Source: Ignavibacteria bacterium
Lineage (GTDB): Bacteria; Bacteroidota; Ignavibacteria; Ignavibacteriales; Melioribacteraceae
Direction of reading: 5' to 3'
Length of the DNA stretch: 41,817 nt
Assembly: GCA_012719345.1 (NCBI GenBank)
Contig: JAAYAN010000058.1
Coordinates: 1 to 41,817, forward strand
Under the pieces are notes generated by a model. It made no database searches. It saw only the letters and a list, made by a program, of their open reading frames with translations, and was not told where the DNA came from. Of the stretch, positions 34,956 through 41,817 are shown in pieces; positions within the stretch are counted from its first letter, which is position 1, and every line of letters starts with the position of its first letter. The translations under genes and the position numbers were made by a program.

Positions 34956-35728
34956 TCTTTCATATGTTTTTTAATTATTTCTATAAGTTTATCTTTTACC
35001 GAATTCTCGTCCTTATAACCTGCCGCCACAGCTTTTTTCATCCACATTTCTTTATTTTTTGTGTTTTTATTTGCTTCGGCAATTTGTGAAAGACCGGCAT
35101 AAGCCCCTGCAATTTTTCCTTTTTCGGCTGCAGTTTTGTAATATTTTATTGCTTTGCTGCTATTATTTAATACATTATGTTCAAAAAAACCTAAAACAAA
35201 ATTTATCTCTGCGTTTTCCGGATTATTTAAGACTAACGAATTAAACTTATCGTATATAAAATAATCTTGATATCCCAGAAGTTTATATTTTTCGTCATCA
35301 AAATATTTTAATAAAGATGTAAACTGTTCTGCAGGAATGTAACCCGGAACAACCTGCAAGAAATCAGAATTCGGAGCGAAAAAGCCTGTTGCCGGATATC
35401 CTGTTACACCAGCAGCTTGTGCAAATTCCGAATATTTAAACTTTTTGCCTTGAAAAGTAACTTCACCTTCTTTTTCAGGATTCAACTTCACTGCAACAAA
35501 ATTATCGGATAAAAAATTAATTATTTCTTTTTTACTGTAAACTTCGCTGTCCAATTTTTTACACCATCCGCACCAGTCTGTATAAAAATCCACAAGTATA
35601 TGTTTATTTTCTTTTTTAGCTTTTACAACCGCATCATTAAAGCTCATCCATTCAATGTTCTCTGCATTAACCGAGCCCAACAAATAAATAACTAAAAACA
35701 ACGACCAAAATCTTAATTGCGCTTTCAT
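34952..35728 (-). CDS. Exported thioredoxin-like protein (CGWC) with C-terminal helical repeats
   Basis: The 258-residue product has a signal peptide (about 1-22) and a thioredoxin_7-type domain (about 25-145). The active site is FYTDWCGWCKKLDSEVY, with redox Cys pair in CGWC, and the cis-Pro is in GVTGYPATGFF. Residues about 160-250 form TPR/Sel1-like helices (AEINFVLGFFEHN...AAEKGKIAGAYAGLSQIAEA). It probably reduces or delivers disulfide equivalents in the periplasm; the partner is unknown. It is the first gene of a thioredoxin-yceH-lspA operon with overlapping stops, and AAAGGA precedes its ATG. Confidence 0.82.
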   Translation of the reverse strand: MKAQLRFWSLFLVIYLLGSVNAENIEWMSFNDAVVKAKKENKHILVDFYTDWCGWCKKLDSEVYSKKEIINFLSDNFVAVKLNPEKEGEVTFQGKKFKYSEFAQAAGVTGYPATGFFAPNSDFLQVVPGYIPAEQFTSLLKYFDDEKYKLLGYQDYFIYDKFNSLVLNNPENAEINFVLGFFEHNVLNNSSKAIKYYKTAAEKGKIAGAYAGLSQIAEANKNTKNKEMWMKKAVAAGYKDENSVKDKLIEIIKKHMKE

Positions 35729-35832
35729 AAATATCCTTTCTCTATTTTTTTTAAAAACATTTTTTACGAGTTATTTAGTTCATTTGATGCAGTTTTGCGC
35801 ATTAAGATTCCGAATGAATTTGAATAATAAAA

Positions 35833-35853
35833 AATCCCGCAATATGCGGGATT
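35833..35853 (-). terminator. Terminator after the DHOD-like gene
   Basis: AATCCCGCA (35833-35841) and TGCGGGATT (35845-35853) are perfect complements with a 3-nt loop. An A-run on the plus side becomes a T-run in the minus transcript. It directly follows the stop of the gene ending at 35858. Confidence 0.8.
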
Positions 35854-35857
35854 AAAA

Positions 35858-36856
35858 TTATATAAGCGATTTAAAGCTTTGCAGAGTTTTCATATAATTT
35901 GCTCGTTCAAAAGCAGCAGGTTCGGCAACTGATTTCTGACTCATACTGCCCTTCATTTGCGAAATAGAGGAATATTCTTTTTCTTCCATCCATTTTTCAA
36001 GATCAGCCAATATTTCCTTAATCCGTCCCGGACCTTTTCTTAAAAGTTCGGAACAAATCATTGCAACATCTCCGCCTGCCATCATAACTTTCAAAACATC
36101 CAAGTGAGATTGAACTCCGCTGGTTAAAGCAAGTCCGCATTTTATATTTCCGTACAAAATAGAAATCCATCTTAAAGGAAGTCTTAATTCCGAATTATGA
36201 CTTAATTGAAGATTTGGAAATACTTCGAGGTTTTCAAGATCGAAATCCGGTTGATAAAAACGGTTAAATAAAACAAGCGCATCAGCTCCGGCATCATCCA
36301 TTCTTCTTGCCATATTCGAAAGTGAAGTAAAATAAGGACTTAATTTAATTGCAACAGGAATACTTACGCTTGATTTTACAGTTTTAAGCACATCAACATA
36401 CATATTTGCAACTTCCGAACCTGTAACATTCGGGTTTGTAGCAACATAATACAAGTTCAATTCGATTGCATCTGCGCCTGCCTGCTCAATATTTTTGGCA
36501 TACTGGGTCCAACCGCCTTTGCTTACACCGTTTAAGCTGCCTATTATAGGGATATCCAACGATCTTTTTAAATCAGCTATATGATCAAGATACTTAACGG
36601 GTGTTAGATTAAATTTATCTGGTTCCGGAAAATAAGATGTAGCCTCTGCAAAACTTTCTGTACCATATGATAAATAATGGTCAAGTTCGCCCGATTCGTG
36701 AGTAATCTGCTCTTCAAACAATGAATAAACAACCAATGCAGCTGCCCCGGCATCTTCCAATCTTTTTGCAGAATCAACCGTATGGGATAACGGCGATGAT
36801 GAGGGAACAATCGGATTTTTAAGTTTAAGTCCCATATATTTTGTTGATAAATCCAT
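35858..36856 (-). CDS. Dihydroorotate dehydrogenase-like flavoprotein
   Basis: The 332-residue TIM-barrel protein is of the 'DHOD-like' subgroup, often found beside NifJ. Seen: [61 protein letters not shown] and ALTSGVQS in the FMN-binding barrel. True PyrD has a different active-site loop, and a role in pyrimidine synthesis is not assured; an NifJ-linked redox role is inferred from the conserved neighbourhood. It follows nifJ by 60 nt, which includes a hairpin at 36889-36911. Confidence 0.85.
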   Translation of the reverse strand: MDLSTKYMGLKLKNPIVPSSSPLSHTVDSAKRLEDAGAAALVVYSLFEEQITHESGELDHYLSYGTESFAEATSYFPEPDKFNLTPVKYLDHIADLKRSLDIPIIGSLNGVSKGGWTQYAKNIEQAGADAIELNLYYVATNPNVTGSEVANMYVDVLKTVKSSVSIPVAIKLSPYFTSLSNMARRMDDAGADALVLFNRFYQPDFDLENLEVFPNLQLSHNSELRLPLRWISILYGNIKCGLALTSGVQSHLDVLKVMMAGGDVAMICSELLRKGPGRIKEILADLEKWMEEKEYSSISQMKGSMSQKSVAEPAAFERANYMKTLQSFKSLI

Positions 36857-36888
36857 TTTTTCTCCGGTTTAATTTAACTAAAATCAAA

Positions 36889-36911
36889 TGTCCGGCATAA
36901 TGCCGGACATA
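36889..36911 (-). terminator. GC-rich palindromic hairpin between nifJ and the DHOD-like gene
   Basis: ATGTCCGGCAT (36889-36899) and ATGCCGGACAT (36901-36911) are perfect 11-bp complements with one central base. It begins just after the nifJ stop (36917). The T-run after it is only interrupted (TTGATTTT), so it may act as a partial terminator or as an mRNA end stabiliser for nifJ. Confidence 0.6.
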
Positions 36912-36916
36912 TAAAT

Positions 36917-39900
36917 TTAATTCGAATTTTCGTTTTCTATTTTTGTATTTAAGTCCATTTGAGACATTTGCTCATACATTTTCCAGCGTTTGTTCACTTC
37001 TTCCTGAGCTTTTTCCAATAATTCCTGAGCTACTTTTGGATTTGCCTTGGTAAGCATTCTGTACCTGTTTTCGGTATATATGTATTCCTCAAGTTTTATT
37101 TTAGGAGCTTTGGAATCGAGTTTAAGCGGATTTTTTCCTTCTGCAGCAAGTTCTGGATTATATCTTATTAACGGCCAGTGACCGCTTTCTACTGCAAGTC
37201 TCTGGTTATCCATTCCTTTTGCCATATTAATACCGTGAGCAATGCAATGGCTGTATGCAATTATCAAAGAAGGCCCTTCGTAAGCTTCAGCTTCGAGAAA
37301 AGCACGCAATGTCTGTAAATCGTTGGCGCCCATAGCAACTTTTGCAACATATACATTTCCGTAATTCATTGCCATCATAGCTAAATCCTTCTTAGCTGTA
37401 GGTTTTCCGCCTGCGGCAAATTTTGCAACTGCTCCAAGACTTGTAGATTTGGACATCTGTCCGCCTGTATTTGAATACACCTCTGTATCGAGAACAAGTA
37501 TATTTACGTTTTTACCTGAAGCCAGAACATGATCTAAACCGCCGTATCCAATATCATAAGCCCATCCGTCGCCGCCCATAATCCAGACTGATTTTTTTAC
37601 AAGATAATCTGCAACGGTTATTAATATTTTTGCTTCCTGAGAATTTAATTCGAAAAGTTTTTTCTTTAATTCATCAACTCTTAAGCGTTGTTCATATATA
37701 TCTGCTTCTGTTTTCTGCACAGCCGAAAGAATACTTTCAGCAAGTTCGTTTCCGATTTCATTCTTTAATAATACAAGAAGTTCTTTTGCATATTCATTCT
37801 GCTTATCAAGGGATAATCTCATACCCATTCCGAACTCTGCATTATCTTCAAATAACGAATTAGACCATGCCGGTCCTCTGCCATCTTTATTAACAGCCCA
37901 AGGAGTTGTAGGAAGATTTCCGCCGTAAATAGAGGAACAGCCCGTTGCATTTGCAACAACCATTCTGTCACCGAATAATTGCGAAACAAGTTTAACATAA
38001 GGTGTTTCACCGCAGCCCGAGCAAGCTCCCGAATATTCAAACAAAGGTTCCAAAAGCTGACAGCCCTTTATTGTAGAAATATTGGCTTTAGCTCTATCAA
38101 ATTCAGGAAGATTAAGGAAAAACTCGTAATTTTCTTTTTCCTGTTCTCTTATAGGAATCTGAGGAACCAAATTAAGCGCTTTATATTTTTTTTCAGTCTT
38201 ATTCTTTGCAGGACAAACCTCAACGCATATACCGCAGCCGGTGCAGTCTTCTACAGCTACCTGAATTGTATATGCCATTTCGGTAAATTCCTTGCCTTTT
38301 GCTTCAGTATATTTAAATGTTTCCGGTTTTCCGGCAACAAGTTTATTATCGTACGCTTTAATTCTTATTGCTGCGTGAGGACATACCATTGCGCATTTTC
38401 CGCATTGTATACAAACTTCCGGATCCCATGCAGGAACTTCGAGAGCAATGTTTCTCTTTTCCCATTTTGTAGTTGCTGAAGGGAAAGTACCATCTAACGG
38501 CATTTCGCTTACAGAAACCAAATCTCCTTTGTTCTGCATTATTTTTGCCAAAGTGGTTTTAACATATTCAGGAGCTTTATCCGAAACAATACTTGGCAAT
38601 TTAAATCCTGTAACAGTTTTGCCATTTAAGTCAACCTGATATAAATGTTCAAGGGTGTCATCAACAGCTTTAAAGTTCTTTTGAACTACAGCCTCTCCTT
38701 TTGAACCATAAGTTTTTTTAATTGCTTTTTTAATTTGATTAATTGCTTCTTCTTTTGGAAGAATTCCTGAAATTGCAAAAAAGCATGTTTGCATAATTGT
38801 ATTAATTCTTGCACCCATACCTGTTTTGCCAGCAACATCGTAACCGTCAATAACATAGAAGTTTAATTTATTATCAAGAATTGTTCTTTGAATGCTTTCC
38901 GGAAGGTGATTCCAAACTTCGTCTTTGGAATATGGAGAATTCAACAAGAAAGTTCCGTTTTCCTTTATATTTTCCAGAACATCAAATTTTTCGAGCATAT
39001 TGAACTGATGGCATCCGATAAACTTTGCTTTCTGAACTAAATATGTAGATTTTATAGGCTTTTTACCGAAACGGATATGAGAAACAGTAGTTGAACCTGA
39101 TTTTTTTGAATCGTATACAAAATATCCCTGAGCATAATTATCCGTTTCTTCACCAATAATTTTTATAGAGTTTTTATTTGCACCGACCGTTCCGTCTGCA
39201 CCAAGACCATAAAACATTCCGGTAAATACATCATCGCCTTCGATATTAAAGTTTGGATCGAATACCAGACTTGTATTTGCTAAATCGTCATTTATACCAA
39301 TAGTAAAATGGTTTTTAGGAGAATCTTTTTTAAGTTCATCATATACTGCTTTAATCATTGCAGGTGTAAATTCTTTCGAACCAAGTCCGTATCTGCCGCC
39401 AATAATCTTAGGCATTTTAGCAAATTTAGAAGAATCTTCGTTTATTGCTGCAACAATATCAAGATATAACGGCTCTCCAATACTTCCGGGTTCTTTTGTT
39501 CTGTCGAGAACAGCAATTTTTTCTACAGTTGCCGGTAAAGCCTCTATTAAATGCTTAACTGAAAATGGTCTGAACAATCTTACTTTCAGCAATCCAACCT
39601 TTTCTTCAAGTTTTTCCGATAAATATTCAATTGTTTCTTCTGCTGCTTCTGCACCCGAACCCATCATAACAATTACGCGTTTAGCATCCGGGGCGCCGGT
39701 ATAATCGAACAGATGATATTGTCTACCTGTCATTTCTGCAAATTTATCCATTACATTCTGTACTATTGCAGGACATTCATCATAAAATTTATTAACAGTT
39801 TCTCTTTGCTGGAAGTAAACATCCGGATTCTGAGCTGTTCCTCTAATAAAAGGATTTTCGGGTGTTAAAGCTCTTTTTCTATGTTCAGCAACCAGTTTAT

Positions 39901-40489
39901 CATCAATAAATGACTTCAAATCTTCTACTGCAAGCTGTTCAATTTTGTTAATTTCGTGAGAAGTTCTGAATCCGTCAAAAAAATGGATAAAAGGAACTCT
40001 GCTTTCTAAAGTTGCTCTGTGAGCAATAAGAGCCATATCCATAACTTCCTGAACTGCTCCTGAAGATAATAATGCCCAGCCAGTCTGTCGTGTAGACATT
40101 ATATCGCTGTGATCACCGAAAATAGAAAGAGATGATGCTGCAAGAGCGCGGGCAGTAACGTGAAAAACTGTTGATGTTAATTCGCCTGCAATTTTATACA
40201 TATTTGGAATCATCAACAATAAACCTTGCGAAGCTGTAAATGTTGTTGTTAAGGCTCCTGTTTGAAGCGCTCCGTGAACTGCTCCGGATGCTCCGCCTTC
40301 ACTTTGCATTTCAGCTACATTTGGTATTGAGTTCCAAATATTTTTCTTTCCTTCAGATGCCCATTGATCCGATAGTTCCCCCATTCCTGATGATGGTGTT
40401 ATCGGATAGATTGCGATAACTTCACTTAACCGGTATGCCACATACGCTGCAGCCTCGTTACCGTCAATAGTGATTTTTTTTCTTTCCAT
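36917..40489 (-). CDS. nifJ: Pyruvate:ferredoxin (flavodoxin) oxidoreductase
   Basis: The 1190-residue single-chain enzyme oxidises pyruvate to acetyl-CoA and CO2, passing electrons to ferredoxin or flavodoxin. Domains in order: N-terminal pyrimidine-binding domain (EAAAYVAYRLSEVIAIYPITPSSGMGE), transketolase C-type domain (about 255-400), gamma domain (about 415-640, RFGKKPIKS), and a 2x[4Fe-4S] ferredoxin domain (CIQCGKCAMVCP near 693, CTGCGICVEVCP near 751). The TPP-binding domain is last (CSGCGETPYVKLVSQLFGDR near 821, GGDGWAYDIGYGG near 972). Full length. It is cytoplasmic and oxygen-sensitive as a class; in an anaerobe or facultative cell it supplies low-potential electrons. An AGGAATAA site precedes the ATG. 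Confidence 0.95.
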   Translation of the reverse strand: MERKKITIDGNEAAAYVAYRLSEVIAIYPITPSSGMGELSDQWASEGKKNIWNSIPNVAEMQSEGGASGAVHGALQTGALTTTFTASQGLLLMIPNMYKIAGELTSTVFHVTARALAASSLSIFGDHSDIMSTRQTGWALLSSGAVQEVMDMALIAHRATLESRVPFIHFFDGFRTSHEINKIEQLAVEDLKSFIDDKLVAEHRKRALTPENPFIRGTAQNPDVYFQQRETVNKFYDECPAIVQNVMDKFAEMTGRQYHLFDYTGAPDAKRVIVMMGSGAEAAEETIEYLSEKLEEKVGLLKVRLFRPFSVKHLIEALPATVEKIAVLDRTKEPGSIGEPLYLDIVAAINEDSSKFAKMPKIIGGRYGLGSKEFTPAMIKAVYDELKKDSPKNHFTIGINDDLANTSLVFDPNFNIEGDDVFTGMFYGLGADGTVGANKNSIKIIGEETDNYAQGYFVYDSKKSGSTTVSHIRFGKKPIKSTYLVQKAKFIGCHQFNMLEKFDVLENIKENGTFLLNSPYSKDEVWNHLPESIQRTILDNKLNFYVIDGYDVAGKTGMGARINTIMQTCFFAISGILPKEEAINQIKKAIKKTYGSKGEAVVQKNFKAVDDTLEHLYQVDLNGKTVTGFKLPSIVSDKAPEYVKTTLAKIMQNKGDLVSVSEMPLDGTFPSATTKWEKRNIALEVPAWDPEVCIQCGKCAMVCPHAAIRIKAYDNKLVAGKPETFKYTEAKGKEFTEMAYTIQVAVEDCTGCGICVEVCPAKNKTEKKYKALNLVPQIPIREQEKENYEFFLNLPEFDRAKANISTIKGCQLLEPLFEYSGACSGCGETPYVKLVSQLFGDRMVVANATGCSSIYGGNLPTTPWAVNKDGRGPAWSNSLFEDNAEFGMGMRLSLDKQNEYAKELLVLLKNEIGNELAESILSAVQKTEADIYEQRLRVDELKKKLFELNSQEAKILITVADYLVKKSVWIMGGDGWAYDIGYGGLDHVLASGKNVNILVLDTEVYSNTGGQMSKSTSLGAVAKFAAGGKPTAKKDLAMMAMNYGNVYVAKVAMGANDLQTLRAFLEAEAYEGPSLIIAYSHCIAHGINMAKGMDNQRLAVESGHWPLIRYNPELAAEGKNPLKLDSKAPKIKLEEYIYTENRYRMLTKANPKVAQELLEKAQEEVNKRWKMYEQMSQMDLNTKIENENSN

Positions 40490-40932
40490 TTATTTATTCC
40501 TAATTTTTAATAATTAAATTTATTCTGTAAGAATTGTTCCGAGGATAAAGAGTTTTTTCATTTTTATTTTTACGAATTTTTTATCAGAATTTTGGTTTGC
40601 ATTATTAGAGAATTACCGGATTCAGAAGTATTGAAAATACCACTATTTACAAAAATAATCAAGCTATTCTTAATATCTCGGTTCAACTTTTATTTTTTTC
40701 TTCAACAGTAGTTTACAAGTATTTTTTTAAAAAGATTTTATTGGATAAGCTGCACTAACCGATAATTATTATATTTATTTTTTTGAACAAAAAGACTTTT
40801 CTTATAAGTTTAAGTAAAAGCCCGTATCTTGTTGTTTTATAGCCACTTATACTTTTTCTTTGTAATTATTGCTGCAATATTTATTTAACTCTTTGAAGTT
40901 ATGATAATTTTTCGATCTTGTCTTTTATTTTT
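40490..40932. other. Intergenic region upstream of nifJ
   Basis: This 443-bp stretch between the truncated DnaE frame and nifJ has no gene that I can support. I looked for the missing DnaE C-terminal region in all three minus frames and found nothing like it. A TATTTTTG box on the minus strand (40650-40657) could be a -7 element for nifJ. However, the nearest TTG is 26 nt away, longer than the 20-21 nt seen elsewhere in the window, so it is only tentative. Confidence 0.5.
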
Positions 40933-41817
40933 TCAGGCTAATTTTAATTCATTTTTCTCTTTATTCAGAATCGATAAAGTATCTCTTAAAACACCTAAAG
41001 ATCTCTGACTAAGCAGATCTATTTTTATTAGTCCAAGTTCTTCAACAGGATACATATCCGGCTGAGTTACAATTAAACCCAAACCTTTGTTTTTTGCATA
41101 CTCAAGCGCCAGATAATCGGTAACCGGTTTTTCTGTAATAATAATACCTCCCGGATGAATACTTGAATGACGCGGTATGCCAGCAAGTTTCGAAGCAATA
41201 TTTACAATGGTTTTCCAAGGTTCTTCATCAAATTTTAAGGATTTTGATTCGGGAAATTTTCCGGCAATTTCCGGAAGATTTTCTGCGCTTGTCCAAGGTA
41301 TTTTCTTGCTGTATTTTAAGATTTCGCTTTCGGATATACCAAAAACTTTTGCAGTTTCTCTGAATGCGCTTCTTGCCCTGAAAGTTACTTTCGTTGAAAT
41401 CATTGCAACCCGGTCGTAACCGTATTTATCAAAAACATACCTTACTATTTCATCTCTTTCTTTCCACGAAAAATCCAAATCAATATCCGGCGGAGAGAGT
41501 CTTCCTCTGTTCAGAAATCTTTCAAAATAAAGATTATGTTTTATAGGATCTACCTGAGTTAGTCCCAGGCAATATGCAACAAGACTGTTAGCAGCAGACC
41601 CGCGTCCTATTGTAAGCATTTTCCGCAAATGAGCTTCGCGTACAATATCCCAAACTACCAGAAAATAATCGGTAAAGCCAAGCTCCTCAATCACATCAAG
41701 TTCATGCTGAAGCCTTTTTACGGCTTTTTCTGTTATCGGTTTAAACCTTTCTTCAAGCCCTCGGAAACAAATCTTCCAAAGATAAGAAAATGATGTTTCG
41801 GAAACAGGTAGCGGAAA
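40933..41817 (-). CDS. DnaE-like DNA polymerase III alpha, N-terminus outside window, C-terminus truncated
   Basis: The frame is open to the window edge and ends at a stop at 40933, giving 294 residues of the catalytic palm. Visible: LGFTDYFLVVWDIV, GRGSAANSLVAYCLGL, YFERFLNRGRLSPPDIDLDFSWKERDEIV with the first two catalytic Asp (codons near 41479-41487), and GLIKIDLLSQRSLGVL with the third (codon at 41017-41019). The spacing between them (about 154-156 residues) matches E. coli DnaE D401/D403 to D555. Normal DnaE or DnaE2 continues several hundred residues (thumb, fingers, HhH, OB fold); here only about 27 residues remain. The cause could be pseudogenisation, a split gene or a sequencing frameshift. 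I see no intein motif at the break. Confidence 0.8.
   Translation of the reverse strand, partial: FPLPVSETSFSYLWKICFRGLEERFKPITEKAVKRLQHELDVIEELGFTDYFLVVWDIVREAHLRKMLTIGRGSAANSLVAYCLGLTQVDPIKHNLYFERFLNRGRLSPPDIDLDFSWKERDEIVRYVFDKYGYDRVAMISTKVTFRARSAFRETAKVFGISESEILKYSKKIPWTSAENLPEIAGKFPESKSLKFDEEPWKTIVNIASKLAGIPRHSSIHPGGIIITEKPVTDYLALEYAKNKGLGLIVTQPDMYPVEELGLIKIDLLSQRSLGVLRDTLSILNKEKNELKLA

Noticed and set aside
40933-41020. Split intein at the DnaE break
   Set aside because: No intein N-terminal Cys/Ser block or splicing motif is visible in the last residues; the frame simply ends in a stop.

Overview
The window is an AT-rich, gene-dense stretch of a bacterial chromosome. Its promoters (TTG, about 20 nt, then TAnnTTTG), a TonB-dependent receptor with a carboxypeptidase-like N-terminal domain, a CE2-type lipoprotein, a DUF6600-type protein and a HEISH-type M49 peptidase all point to the Bacteroidota/FCB group. 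The gene mix (NifJ with its DHOD-like partner, citramalate synthase, long secreted FN3-like proteins) looks most like Ignavibacteria. That placement is inference, because no rRNA is present.

Layout. Positions 1-2270 (-) hold the N-terminal part of a large secreted repeat protein. An orphan IS3-type OrfA lies at 2496-2804. A three-gene metal (probably copper) uptake or handling operon runs from 2932 to 6054 (+): Cys-rich exported protein, TonB receptor, exported HMA protein. From 6084 to 11165 there are an outer-membrane-type protein, two serine tRNAs flanking a CE2 esterase lipoprotein, a tail-anchored MORN-like repeat protein, an EgtD-family methyltransferase with altered pocket residues, and a bacteriohemerythrin.

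The centre (11250-22780, -) is one complete branched-chain amino acid operon in the order ilvD-ilvB-ilvN-ilvC-leuB-leuA-leuC-leuD-cimA. It starts at a promoter at 22748-22778 and ends at a strong terminator at 11250-11280. Between promoter and ilvD sits an unlisted 49-codon leader peptide (22582-22731). Its C-terminal end is almost entirely Ile, Leu and Val codons, and mutually exclusive RNA pairings follow it: a transcription- or translation-attenuation system. Divergent from it is a SAM-I riboswitch with its own promoter and terminator, controlling metY-metX (methionine synthesis). The two amino-acid regulons therefore share one regulatory region of about 700 bp with two RNA-based switches.

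From 25781 to 41817: ferritin, ribosomal protein L28, a secreted Trp-rich/Arg-rich protein, an M49-family lipoprotein peptidase, an overlapping satD-DUF3307-TIGR02757 operon, pdxJ, a CPBP-family membrane protein, a thioredoxin-like/yceH/lspA operon, a DHOD-like flavoprotein, nifJ (pyruvate:ferredoxin oxidoreductase), and the end of a DnaE-like polymerase. The polymerase stops just after its third catalytic Asp.

Together the genes describe anabolic self-sufficiency for Ile, Leu, Val, Met and vitamin B6, ferredoxin-linked pyruvate metabolism, and iron/copper handling. The most notable item is the ilv-leu leader peptide attenuator. Secondary items are the KARI cofactor loop, the altered EgtD-like pocket, the SatD/DUF3307 module and the truncated polymerase.
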